NCBI GenBank assembly: GCA_016208485.1 | Contig: JACQXY010000019.1 | Coordinates: 4,505-68,504 of the forward strand | Source of the DNA: Acidobacteriota bacterium | Lineage (GTDB): Bacteria; Actinomycetota; AC-67 | DNA length: 64,000 nt | Reading direction: 5' to 3' | In this document: positions 23,812-31,999 of the stretch, piece after piece | Numbering within the stretch: position 1 is the first letter of the stretch | Layout of the letters: every line of letters begins with the position of its first letter | Notes under the pieces: model-generated | What the model was told of the DNA's origin: nothing | Databases searched by the model: none | Seen by the model: only the letters and a program-made list of their open reading frames with translations | Position numbers and translations under genes: made by a program

Positions 23812-25641
23812 ATGAGCGCGCCACGCGCCGGAGGCGGCCGGGTCTTCGGCGGTCTCTCGCGTCGCTTCGCTTGGCCGGGGATCGAAGGCGGTCCCTGGCT
23901 CCGGCTCGCGCGCGCGACCGACCGGGCGCGCGTCCTGATCGGCGTCTCCGCTCTGGCGCTCGGGTTGCTCGCTCCAGCCGGTCTCGGCGAGCACCGGGTA
24001 GCGCTCGTCCTGCTCGTCGGCCTCGTCTACCTGCCGTACGGGGTTGTGGTTCTGCTTGCGTCCCGGCGCGCGCGCGGGCCGGCTCTTCGGATGGGGACGC
24101 TCGCCGGCGACGTGCTCGTCGTGTTCCTCATCCAGGCGCTGGTCCCGCAGGTGCGCCCGGTCGCCCTGTTCGGCTACCTGCTGATCGTGGCCTTCTACTC
24201 GCCCCTGTCCGGGCTCGCCGTCGGCGTGGTGGTCTCGGGATGCGCGTCCGGGCTCACCGTCCTCGCGCAGGTGGCGTGGCCGTACTCCGGCGACTTCGGC
24301 GGCTACACCCTCGGGATGTTCGCCGCGGCCGCGGTCACCCTCGTCCTCCTGCTCGACGCCGTCACCCGCGAGCAGAGGCAGGCGAACGCCCGCCTCCATC
24401 TCCTGCACCGGTCGCTGCGGACGGTCGCCTCCTCGCTCGATCTCCCCGAGGTCCTAGACCGGATCGCGGCCGCGGCGCGGGAGTCGCTCGGCGCCAAGCT
24501 CGCCGTGGTCTACCTCAAGGGAGAGGACGGCGTTCTCACCGCGGCGGCGCAGGGCATGGAATACGTGCCCGGCGTCTCGCACGGGAAGGAGGCCTTCGAC
24601 CCGGCGACGACCGGGGGGTCGGGCATCGCGCTCGAGACCGGCCGGCCGGTCGTCGTCGAGAACGTCCTCGTCGATCCCCGGTTCGCGGGGCACTGGGCGG
24701 ACATCGCGCGCACGGTGGGGCTGTTCTCGATGATCGCCGTGCCGGTGTCGGTCGCGGGAGCCGCGGCCGGTACGCTCAGCGTCTACTTCGGCCGGCCGGG
24801 CCCCCACCCGGCTCCGGAGGTCGAGCTCGTGGAGGCATACGCCGAGCAGGCGTCGCTCGCGTCCGCGCGCGCCCTAACCTATGAGCGCGAGAAGACGGCG
24901 GCCGCGCGCCTGCGCGACCTCGACCACATGAGGTCGGAGTTCCTCTCGACGATCTCCCACGAGGTGCGCACGCCTCTCACCGCGATCGAGGGCTTCGCCG
25001 AGACCCTGCTTCGGCGGTGGGCCGACATCGCGGAGGCCGACCGGCTGGACGCGGTGCGGCGGATCGCTCGCAACGCGGTGGATCTGCGCGCGTTGATCGA
25101 GCAGATCCTCGATTTCTCCCGGCTCGAGGCGGGGTGGGCCGACGTCCGTCCGCGGCCTATCGATCTCCGCGAGGCGGTCGCGAGGGCCCTGGAGGCGCAC
25201 GAAGCCGCGCTGGCGCCGCACCCGGTCTCGGTCGCAGTCGGCGAGGGCCTCGATGTGGAGGCCGATCCCGACGGAGTTCAGCGCATTCTCGGGAACCTGG
25301 TCGCGAACGCGGCCAAGCACTCCGGTCCGGGGACCCCGATTCGCGTCGCCGCGCGCGCTGGTGGCCTCGAGATCGTCGTGTCGGTGTCGGACGATGGCCC
25401 CGGGATCTCGCCGGAGGCCCGCGACAAGGTCTTCGAGCCGTTCTACCAGGGCCCGCGTCCTCCCGGCGGCCGGGCCGGCACCGGGATCGGGCTCAGCATC
25501 GCCCGCCGCTACGTCGAGATGCACGGCGGCCGGATCTGGGTCGAGAGCGAGCCGGGGGTCGGCGCGACGTTCTCCTTCACGCTGCCGCGCGCGCACGTCA
25601 CCCGGCGCCCGCCGGCCGTCCGGCCGGGCGGGGCCCCGTAG
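23812..25641 (+). CDS. membrane GAF-domain sensor histidine kinase
   Basis: A 609-residue kinase. Residues ~38-185 form five or six TM helices. A GAF domain (~205-355) contains LDLPEVLDRIAAAARESLGA and ENVLVDPRFAGHWADIAR. HisKA has phospho-His in MRSEFLSTISHEVRTPLTAI, followed by HATPase motifs (GNLVANAAKHSG, DDGPGISPEA, FEPFYQG, GTGIGLSIARRYVEMHGG). Start ATG 23812. The divergent single-domain receiver is the likely partner. The signal sensed by the GAF domain is unknown. Confidence 0.88.
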   Translation: MSAPRAGGGRVFGGLSRRFAWPGIEGGPWLRLARATDRARVLIGVSALALGLLAPAGLGEHRVALVLLVGLVYLPYGVVVLLASRRARGPALRMGTLAGDVLVVFLIQALVPQVRPVALFGYLLIVAFYSPLSGLAVGVVVSGCASGLTVLAQVAWPYSGDFGGYTLGMFAAAAVTLVLLLDAVTREQRQANARLHLLHRSLRTVASSLDLPEVLDRIAAAARESLGAKLAVVYLKGEDGVLTAAAQGMEYVPGVSHGKEAFDPATTGGSGIALETGRPVVVENVLVDPRFAGHWADIARTVGLFSMIAVPVSVAGAAAGTLSVYFGRPGPHPAPEVELVEAYAEQASLASARALTYEREKTAAARLRDLDHMRSEFLSTISHEVRTPLTAIEGFAETLLRRWADIAEADRLDAVRRIARNAVDLRALIEQILDFSRLEAGWADVRPRPIDLREAVARALEAHEAALAPHPVSVAVGEGLDVEADPDGVQRILGNLVANAAKHSGPGTPIRVAARAGGLEIVVSVSDDGPGISPEARDKVFEPFYQGPRPPGGRAGTGIGLSIARRYVEMHGGRIWVESEPGVGATFSFTLPRAHVTRRPPAVRPGGAP

Positions 25642-25647
25642 CGCCGT

Positions 25648-25756
25648 TCAGCCGGGCTCCAGGCGCCCCGCGAGGAAGACGAGCGGGTGCTCGGCGCGCC
25701 GCGGCGCGAGGTCGGCGATCTGGGAGCGACAAGACGTCCCGGTCGCCATGACCATC
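25648..25756 (-). pseudogene. C-terminal remnant of an FAD-linked oxidase / Fe-S (CCG) protein
   Basis: Minus-strand translation MVMATGTSCRSQIADLAPRR followed by AEHPLVFLAGRLEPG and a stop matches the C-terminal signature I know from large FAD-linked oxidases with a cysteine-rich Fe-S domain. In those the motif is GxSCRxQI followed by RRAxHPxEVLA. Only the last ~35 codons remain. The sequence upstream shows unrelated remains, so this is a gene tail left by deletion. Confidence 0.5.
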
Positions 25757-25849
25757 GAACCCTCTCTCGGGACCCCGGGAGACCCCGGCGGGAACATGGT
25801 ATCGGGCCGCGGAAGGATTCCCGGCCTCGCGAAGACCGGGCCGATCGAG

Positions 25850-26040
25850 CTGGCGGCGAACCCCGGCGCCGTCATGGCACTCCTCGGCGCGCTACCGCTG
25901 GGACGTGGGGCTTGCGAACGACATGGTCGGCTACGAGATCCCGGCGTGGGGTTGGGGCGACGATCCGATGGTGCATCTCGGATCCACTCGATCCGTGCTC
26001 GACCGGCGACCGGCCGGGGGGGTGACCACGCGCGCGGGCT
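25850..26040 (+). pseudogene. decayed gene fragment, ceramidase-like C-terminal motif
   Basis: In the plus strand one frame gives RYRWDVGLANDMVGYEIPAW followed by GWGDDPMVHLGSTRSVLDRR. The GLANDxxGYxIP pattern occurs near the end of bacterial neutral-ceramidase-like proteins. There is no in-frame start or proper end and the surrounding frames are broken. Identification is tentative. The rest of the 25757-26114 stretch shows no intact gene. Confidence 0.35.
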
Positions 26041-26114
26041 GGAGAGCGAGTCGCCCGGCCCCTTCCGTCCGAATCTAGATCTGGCCGAACAGAACGCAGT
26101 GATAAACTGAGCAA

Positions 26115-26330
26115 ATGAAGATCGTCACCGCGAAGGTTGCCGGCGGCCGAGTTGAGTTGCCACCGGATGCTGCTGCGGATGGCACCACCGTGACGGTGCT
26201 CGTTCCAGAAGAGGAATCGTCTTTCCTGCTCACTCCCGGCGAGGTACGCGAGCTGCAGGCTTCCATCGACGAGGCGTCGCGCGGTGAGGTCGTGGATGGA
26301 TGGCAGCTTCTCACCGAGCTACGAAGCTAG
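26115..26330 (+). CDS. antitoxin of a ParE-type module
   Basis: A 71-residue protein: an N-terminal beta-rich part (KIVTAKVAGGRVELPPDAAA, TVTVLVPEEE) and a C-terminal helix (PGEVRELQASIDEASRGEVV DGWQLL). The TPGEVRELQxSIxEAxRGEVVDG tail is common in antitoxins paired with ParE/RelE toxins. It lies 3 bp upstream of the toxin. TAAACT sits 6 nt before the ATG, compatible with a leaderless -10 element. Confidence 0.75.
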   Translation: MKIVTAKVAGGRVELPPDAAADGTTVTVLVPEEESSFLLTPGEVRELQASIDEASRGEVVDGWQLLTELRS

Positions 26331-26333
26331 CCC

Positions 26334-26636
26334 GTGCGGCTCCTGATCACGGCCACGGCCGCGCGTCAGATTCGCGACGCCGACGATTGGTGGGCTGAGC
26401 ATCGTACGGCTGCGCCGAGACTGTTGCGCGCTGAACTCAACCGTGCGTTTCACCTTATCACTTCGCAGCCCCAGGCAGGCTCGTGTGCGGAGAACGTAGA
26501 GTTGCCCGACGTCCGCCGCGTGTTGCTGCGTCGGACTCGCTATCACGTCTACTACCGCGCGTCGCAAGGCGTCGTCCGAATCATCGGGTTCTGGCACGCG
26601 AGCAGGGGCAGCACACCAGACCTTCCTGGTGGGTAG
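26334..26636 (+). CDS. ParE/RelE-family toxin
   Basis: A 100-residue toxin from GTG 26334. The fold markers are present: ITATAARQIRDADDWWAEHR at the N-terminus, then LLRAELNRAFHLITSQPQAG, LPDVRRVLLRRTRYHVYYRA and VVRIIGFWHASRGSTPDL. ParE toxins inhibit gyrase and RelE toxins cleave mRNA; which applies is not clear. Immediately downstream of its antitoxin. The ~260-bp stretch after it to the hicB promoter holds no gene I can support. Confidence 0.87.
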   Translation: MRLLITATAARQIRDADDWWAEHRTAAPRLLRAELNRAFHLITSQPQAGSCAENVELPDVRRVLLRRTRYHVYYRASQGVVRIIGFWHASRGSTPDLPGG

Positions 26637-26897
26637 TTGCCCAACGCGGAGATCCTCCTCGACGTCTGCTCCGCGATGCCCTGAGAGGGGTGGTCGTCGG
26701 CTCGGGACCGTCAGACGTGTCTGACGGTCCGGCGCGGCTGCGACGTGGGTCGGCGACGCCCGCCGCGCGGACTCCCTACTTGGGCTCATTGCCCCGATGA
26801 CTTCGTCCTGGGCAGCCAGGCCTGCGGGGGTGGCTCCCCGGACCGCTGCTCGACCACGTCAGTACCTGGTGGCCGGCGGTAGGCGATAATGGCTGGC

Positions 26898-27125
26898 ATG
26901 GAACGGGTGCAGCGGGTGACCGCGGTTATCGAGCGGCAGGGTGACGGATATGTCGCCCTGTGCCCCGAGCTGGACATCGCAAGCCAAGGGGACACGATCG
27001 AGGAGGCACGCAACAACCTCCAGGAGGCACTCGCTTTATTCATGGAGACCGCTTCTCCCGAGGAGATCACGGAGCGTTTTCACTCCGAGGTCTACGTTAC
27101 CCGTCTCGACGTCGCCTTTGGGTAG
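26898..27125 (+). CDS. hicB: HicB-family antitoxin (partner destroyed)
   Basis: A 75-residue single-domain HicB: VTAVIERQGDGYVALCPELD then IASQGDTIEEARNNLQEALALF is the partial RNase H-like antitoxin fold. ATG 26898 is preceded by GATAAT (26885-26890) with a 7-nt gap and no Shine-Dalgarno, suggesting leaderless transcription. An ATG 9 nt upstream overlaps that -10. The hicA that should follow is present only as a collapsed remnant. Confidence 0.82.
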   Translation: MERVQRVTAVIERQGDGYVALCPELDIASQGDTIEEARNNLQEALALFMETASPEEITERFHSEVYVTRLDVAFG

Positions 27126-27224
27126 GCTCCGGCGCGTCTCCGGGCGTGAGGCATGCCGCTCGGAACCCTTCTGTCGATCATCCGGCAGTCAGAGCTTCCG
27201 CGCACCGTGTTCGAGACCGACTGA
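27118..27224 (+). pseudogene. hicA: hicA toxin remnant with internal deletion and frameshift
   Basis: Directly overlapping the hicB end, TTG 27118 gives LGRLRRVSGREACR, the start of a HicA. In another frame, 27153-27224 gives PLGTLLSIIRQSELPRTVFE and a stop, the C-terminus of HicA. The central ~40 residues, including the catalytic His, are gone. The toxin has been inactivated while hicB is intact. Confidence 0.75.
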
Positions 27225-27379
27225 GATACCTCGGGGTCATGGGCCGCTCTGGGCGAGTGGCGATCTGGTGGAAAGCGTGCGAGCGGAGCGAGCGCCCGAG
27301 GGACCGGGCCGCACGGATTCGCCCGGCGAGGCGGCGTGCTGCGAGAATCATGTCTCACAGCGAGGCGGGGAGGTAGGGC

Positions 27380-28915
27380 ATGAGCAGTCAACTCTGTCCT
27401 TCGTGTGGATCGGTGCTCGCGCCGGGAACCCCTGTCTGCGGTTCCTGCGGAGCGCGCCTTGCACAGGGACCACCCGCTTCCCCCGGAGCGCCCGGCGCAC
27501 CATCCGGTCCTCCCGCAGGAACCCGATACCCGCCGCCCCCGCCGCTCGTAAGGCCGCCGGCTGGCCCTCCTGGCGGGCCCCCTCCGGTGTCAGGTTCTCC
27601 TCCCACGGTTTCGAGCGCCCCGGGAGGGGCCGGAAGGAATCGCAAGCTTCTCGCCGGGCTGGCGGCGCTCGCTCTCCTCGTCGCCGGCGGCGTGATCGTG
27701 GCCATCGTCGGCGGCGGGGACTCGGACTCCTCGGGTGAAGGGGAGATCCTGATGGAACCGGTCGGCGCGGCGGTTCCCGACCCGTTCACCGAGTCGGTTG
27801 CCCTGGCCGAAGCCGCCGTGGAGCCGGTTCCGCTTTCATCCGACGCCGCCACGAGCGCGCCTCCAGCCACCGCGACCGGGGTTCCCACGACCGCGACCGG
27901 GGCTCCGGCGGCGCAGGTCGGCCTTCACCAGGTGAGGGGGTCTCAGCCGGGCCTCTACGGCGGCACGCGCAGGAGAGCTTCATGTGACCGCGAGCAGATC
28001 ATTCGCTTCCTCGAGTCCCATCCGGACAAGGCCGCCGTGTGGGCCGGGGTGCAGGGCATCTCGACGTCGGAGATACCCTCGTTCGTGCGCGGGTTGACGC
28101 CGGTGGTGCTCCGTCAGGACACGCGCGTCACGAACTACGGCTATCGGAGTGGCCGGGCGACGCCGAGGCAGGCGGTGCTGCAGGCAGGCCACGCTGTGCT
28201 CGTCGACGAGCTCGGCGTTCCGCGCGCGAAGTGCTCTTGCGGCAACCCGCTCTCTCCCCCGAGGCCGGTGAAGAGGAAGGCGCACTATGCCGGCAACCGG
28301 TGGCCGAAGTTCTCTCCCACCACGCTGGTCGTGGTGATCGTCCACGTGCCGGTCAAGGAGTTCGTTCTGGTCGACGTCTCGACCGGGGTTCCGTTCGTGC
28401 GCAAGCCCGCGACGGAAGGCGCCGACGACGCCGACGTGCCCGAGGACCTGAGGTGCGGGCTCGTCCCCGATGCCCCCGCCTGCCAGACAGGAACACCGGA
28501 CGGCGGAGAGCAAACGCCTGCCGGCGAAGGGCCGCCCGCCGTGGGCGAGCCTCAGGCGATCTTCAAGATCGACTCGATCCAGGGGACCATGAACGGCCCC
28601 TCGAACCCCAGCGCGTTCAGCATCTCGAGCACCGCACGGATCGTGAAGATCATGACCTACCACTGGAACGGCGCGAAGGGGAAGACCCCCGGGACGATCG
28701 GGCTGCGCGCCTCCGACGGCACCATGTTCGGACCGTGGAATGCAACCGGTAGGCCCGGCCAGGGCGGTGTGCCCAACGCCTACTGGTGGGTGGAGATGGA
28801 CGTCCTCATACCGCCCGGCACCTATCAGGTGATCGATTCGGATCCCGCGAGCTGGGCGTGGGCGTCCGACACCGGCGGGAGGGGCATCACGAACGTCTTC
28901 GGGTATCTGAGCTAG
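27380..28915 (+). CDS. zinc-ribbon, membrane-anchored DUF6777 protein
   Basis: A 511-residue protein. An N-terminal zinc ribbon (CPSCGSVLAPGTPVCGSCGA) is followed by a Pro/Gly-rich stretch (~30-85). A TM helix comes next (LLAGLAALALLVAGGVIVAI), then an extracellular domain with the DUF6777 signature: GLYGGTRRRASCDREQIIRF, SFVRGLTPVVLRQDTRVTNY, and CSCGNPLSPP. A C-terminal beta-sandwich-like region (~390-510: FKIDSIQGTMNGPSNPSAFS) adds a possible binding module. ATG 27380 has GGGGAGG upstream. DUF6777 function is unknown. Confidence 0.78.
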   Translation: MSSQLCPSCGSVLAPGTPVCGSCGARLAQGPPASPGAPGAPSGPPAGTRYPPPPPLVRPPAGPPGGPPPVSGSPPTVSSAPGGAGRNRKLLAGLAALALLVAGGVIVAIVGGGDSDSSGEGEILMEPVGAAVPDPFTESVALAEAAVEPVPLSSDAATSAPPATATGVPTTATGAPAAQVGLHQVRGSQPGLYGGTRRRASCDREQIIRFLESHPDKAAVWAGVQGISTSEIPSFVRGLTPVVLRQDTRVTNYGYRSGRATPRQAVLQAGHAVLVDELGVPRAKCSCGNPLSPPRPVKRKAHYAGNRWPKFSPTTLVVVIVHVPVKEFVLVDVSTGVPFVRKPATEGADDADVPEDLRCGLVPDAPACQTGTPDGGEQTPAGEGPPAVGEPQAIFKIDSIQGTMNGPSNPSAFSISSTARIVKIMTYHWNGAKGKTPGTIGLRASDGTMFGPWNATGRPGQGGVPNAYWWVEMDVLIPPGTYQVIDSDPASWAWASDTGGRGITNVFGYLS

Positions 28916-28992
28916 ATCCAGGCGCTTCCCGTTCGCGGTGCGCTCCCCGTGCGCCAGGCGGTCGGCCTGCCCGGACCACGAGACCTGGCGGT

Positions 28993-29028
28993 TTGTGCAG
29001 CGCACAACAAGATTCTCGTTCTGCACAA
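28993..29028 (+). promoter_or_regulatory. inverted-repeat site upstream of the first tandem secreted gene
   Basis: TTGTGCAG (28993-29000) and CTGCACAA (29021-29028) are perfect inverted arms 20 nt apart. TTGTGC-AGC-GCACAA forms an additional small palindrome inside. TACAAT further downstream could be a -10. The whole stretch (about 28978-29150) recurs almost unchanged before the second paralogue at 31860-32040. Confidence 0.5.
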
Positions 29029-29114
29029 TAGATTCGTGGGGGCGCTGTCCGTACAATCCTCCGAATCCCCTGCGTGGTGTGGGGACGCGATCGAGCAGGC
29101 AGGGGGGAGTGGGT

Positions 29115-31670
29115 ATGCGGCTGTGGAGGCGTACAGGCGTGGCTGACGGCTTGGAGCCCCGGGTGCGAGGGAGAACCGCAGGAGCACCCCGCCGGGGTGG
29201 GCGCTTCGGCCGGGCGCTGCTCTCGGTGGCGGTGCTGGCGAGCGCGACCGTGGTCTGGCTTCCGGGTCCGGCGGCCCAGGCCGCGCCGTCCACGACCTTC
29301 CACACCCACACGGAGTACAAGACCCCGACCGGGGCCATCATCACCACCGACGTCGACGCGCTCGTGGGCTCGCCCGCCTTCATCGACGTGGACCACAACC
29401 CGGCCACCGGATCGCTCGGCAAGGACATCAAGGTCCAACTCAGCTTCGGGGACGGGGTGTGGGCCGGCGTGGGTGTGCCCAATCTCGTGGTGGCCAGGAC
29501 GAGCGGCGTCGAGGCGGTGTTCCCGTTGCTCGTCAAGGTGTCCTTGGACGCCAACACGACCACCTACAAGACCGTCACCCTCGGCTACGACTCGCTCGCC
29601 GACACCGCCCCCGCGCAGTGGTCGGCCTTTCTCCGCTCGTGCAACGTCGTGCAGGGGACGTGCGCAACGCCGATGGTCCTCGAGTTCTTCACCACCTCGT
29701 GGGCCCACCAAAGCCCCGTCAAGACCCTCGGCGTCATCGGCGAGGTCCTGAGGACGGACGGATCCCGGCTCCAGGCCCGGGTCGACCTCACGCCACCGCC
29801 CGACCGGGTCCAGATCAGCTCCAGCCCGACGGACGTGAGCTACACGGCCTGGGATGACAACGGGCAGTACTGGGCTGCCCAGGTGGTTCCCGAAGTCAAG
29901 GTCGACATCTACGACTCGGCGGGCCTCTTCGGCCGGGCGAAGTACCTGAGCGCCGTGCTCCAGCAGGTTCCGGCCGACCTCGCCCTGGCATACGATGCCT
30001 CCACCGGAGCCGCCACCCTCGACGCCAAGGGCGGCACGCTCGGGCTCGGTCAGGTCCTGCTCTCGAGCCTGCCCCCGAGCCAGGTTGGGTCCGCCGACCG
30101 GCTGGACGAGGTCTGTGCCCCGGCGACCTGCGACGGTGTGCTGCTGCGCGACATGTCGGACCGCTACGTGCTGGAGGCCCGGGTGGCCGGCCTGCGCAAG
30201 GCCATCTACAACCCCCAGGGCCCGAGCGCCACGCTCGACACCACAGACGGCCGGGCCTTCAAGCTCGACACCCTCTCCTCGACCACCTCCACCACAACCG
30301 GCGCCTACACCCGGGCCGCAGTCGACAAGCTCCCGACGAGCGTCTCGGTGGCCCTCGGGTCGGGGACTCTCACCTACTCCGCCTCCTCAGTCGTCGGCCA
30401 GATCACCTTCGACGCCTACAACCCCAGAGGGCTCTTTGGCCAGGCGAAGTACCTGAGCGTCGATCTCCGGCAGGTCCCGACCGCGCTTGCCTTCTCGTTC
30501 AACAGCTCCACCGGAGCGGTGAGCGGCGACGCGAAGGGCGGCACGCTGGGGTACGTGAAGGCCACCGCGACGAGCGTCGATCCGTCGCAAGTCAAGTGGC
30601 CGGACTGGGTGAATGGGCACCGGGTGCGCGACGCCGAAAAGACGTGCACGTGGGTGGAGCCGTGGCCGGGGCTCCCGGGATACTGGCGGTGCCGGTACGA
30701 GTACCACTGGGAGAACTGGACCGAGAGCCAGAGCGTCGGGGGCGTCGTCCGCTGGGACAACCCCCAGACCTACGCGATCTTCGCCCGGTTCCACGACCTG
30801 CGGGGGTTCGCCTACAACCCGAGCGGGCCGAGCGGCACCCTGAAGGAGGACGGGTCGCCGTTCACGTACTTCGACGTCAACTCCGGGGGGGAGTACCTCC
30901 AGGCGTCGCTGGACCGGCGTCCCGTCGGGAGCAGCTGCGACCCGTACGCGGTCCACGTCCCCTCCTGCGTCGGGCCGAAGGACATCAGCCTCAGTGTCAG
31001 CAAGCCGAGCGGGAGCGCGTTCGTGGTGGACTACTCGGCCTCGGGCGCCGGCACCGGGCTCTACGCGAACACCAACGCAGCCGGATCCCCGATGCAGGTC
31101 AGCCTCACCAACCCGCTCCCGGCCACCTTCAGCGTGTGCAAGGCCTCGGACGCGTCCTGCAGCAACCACGTGGGTTCCTACTACGGCGACGACTCTCTGG
31201 GCTCCATCAAGTTCAGCGCGAGCCAGCACACCAACCTCAGCTACGCCGAATCCGGGGTGACCAAAGCGAACCTGTGGCTCCGCTACCTGGAGTTGGACAT
31301 GGCGTACACAGTGGACATCCCGGAGTGCACCGCGTCGGATGCCCGGGACGGCAATCGCTGTGCGCACGGTGCGATCTGGATGGACACCACCCCGCCCGGC
31401 TACGGATCGAGCTACGGCGCCTTGACGGGGACCGCCAACCTGGCCGGCTACAGCCAGAGGTTCCCCTCGGGGTTCTGGGCGCACGACCGTTTCGGCTGGT
31501 TCGAGGTCTACGCGAACTTCTCGGACGACAACATCGACTTCCGGACGGGCGGCTCCGGCTCGGCCTCCTGCCCGGCAGGCACCACCCTCGGGGAGCCCCA
31601 GAAAGTCGAGGGGTACAACTACCGGTTCATGACGAGCGCCCTATGCGGGAGCCTGGGCTCGTGGAACTGA
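29115..31670 (+). CDS. large secreted repeat protein, paralogue A of a tandem pair
   Basis: An 851-residue exported protein. ATG 29115 lies 5 nt after AGGGGGGAG. An arginine-rich n-region and signal peptide (LLSVAVLASATVVWLPGPAA) end near residue 56. The N-terminal domain (~57-265) and C-terminal domain (~657-851, with IWMDTTPPGYG and SCPAGTTLGEPQ) are shared with paralogue B at 32000. The ~390-residue middle is unique to A and holds two related units: GLFGRAKYLSAVLQQVPADL near 267 and GLFGQAKYLSVDLRQVPTAL near 435, each followed by DAKGGTLG. Cys pairs suggest disulfides. No known family or catalytic motif; a surface or extracellular structural/binding role is inferred. Confidence 0.7.
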   Translation: MRLWRRTGVADGLEPRVRGRTAGAPRRGGRFGRALLSVAVLASATVVWLPGPAAQAAPSTTFHTHTEYKTPTGAIITTDVDALVGSPAFIDVDHNPATGSLGKDIKVQLSFGDGVWAGVGVPNLVVARTSGVEAVFPLLVKVSLDANTTTYKTVTLGYDSLADTAPAQWSAFLRSCNVVQGTCATPMVLEFFTTSWAHQSPVKTLGVIGEVLRTDGSRLQARVDLTPPPDRVQISSSPTDVSYTAWDDNGQYWAAQVVPEVKVDIYDSAGLFGRAKYLSAVLQQVPADLALAYDASTGAATLDAKGGTLGLGQVLLSSLPPSQVGSADRLDEVCAPATCDGVLLRDMSDRYVLEARVAGLRKAIYNPQGPSATLDTTDGRAFKLDTLSSTTSTTTGAYTRAAVDKLPTSVSVALGSGTLTYSASSVVGQITFDAYNPRGLFGQAKYLSVDLRQVPTALAFSFNSSTGAVSGDAKGGTLGYVKATATSVDPSQVKWPDWVNGHRVRDAEKTCTWVEPWPGLPGYWRCRYEYHWENWTESQSVGGVVRWDNPQTYAIFARFHDLRGFAYNPSGPSGTLKEDGSPFTYFDVNSGGEYLQASLDRRPVGSSCDPYAVHVPSCVGPKDISLSVSKPSGSAFVVDYSASGAGTGLYANTNAAGSPMQVSLTNPLPATFSVCKASDASCSNHVGSYYGDDSLGSIKFSASQHTNLSYAESGVTKANLWLRYLELDMAYTVDIPECTASDARDGNRCAHGAIWMDTTPPGYGSSYGALTGTANLAGYSQRFPSGFWAHDRFGWFEVYANFSDDNIDFRTGGSGSASCPAGTTLGEPQKVEGYNYRFMTSALCGSLGSWN

Positions 31671-31730
31671 CCCGACGGGACGCGTAGCGCCTCGGAGCGT
31701 GCGCACGGCGGCGAGAGCGAAGCGAACACG

Positions 31731-31752
31731 GGCCTCCCGAGAAAGGGGGGCC
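31731..31752 (+). terminator. possible intrinsic hairpin after paralogue A
   Basis: GGCCTCCC-GAGAAA-GGGGGGCC: an 8-bp stem with one U-G wobble about 60 bp past the stop of paralogue A, followed by a moderately T-rich TGTGTCTGTG. Plausible transcription terminator. Confidence 0.35.
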
Positions 31753-31774
31753 TGTGTCTGTGAGGACCGTCAAG

Positions 31775-31850
31775 CACGCCGTTCGCGACGGCGAGCGCCT
31801 TGCGCGGGTCGCGCTCGGCCGCCACGGCGCCTTCCTGAGTTCTACAGCGG
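31775..31850 (-). pseudogene. trapped duplicate of the 3' end of the ABC ATPase gene
   Basis: The minus strand reads EGAVAAERDPRKALAVAN, closely matching the C-terminal EGTVAAERDPREALAIAR of the complete ATPase gene at 33490-34278. It sits at a similar distance from paralogue A as the real ATPase end sits from paralogue B. The tandem duplication therefore appears to have copied the flanking ATPase tail along with the secreted gene. Confidence 0.65.
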
Positions 31851-31877
31851 CCGGCCCGAATCATGAGACCTGGGGGT

Positions 31878-31913
31878 TTGTGCAGCGGACAACAAAGTTC
31901 TCGTTCTGCACAA
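31878..31913 (+). promoter_or_regulatory. inverted-repeat site upstream of the second tandem secreted gene
   Basis: TTGTGCAG (31878-31885) and CTGCACAA (31906-31913) with the same 20-nt spacing as at 28993-29028. The inner palindrome half GCACAA is changed to GGACAA, but the outer arms are perfectly kept. Confidence 0.5.
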
Positions 31914-31999
31914 TAGATTTGTGGGGGCGCCGTCCGTACAATCCTCCGAATCCCCTGCGTGGTGTGGGGGCGCGATTGAGCAGGTGGGGGGGAGTGGGC

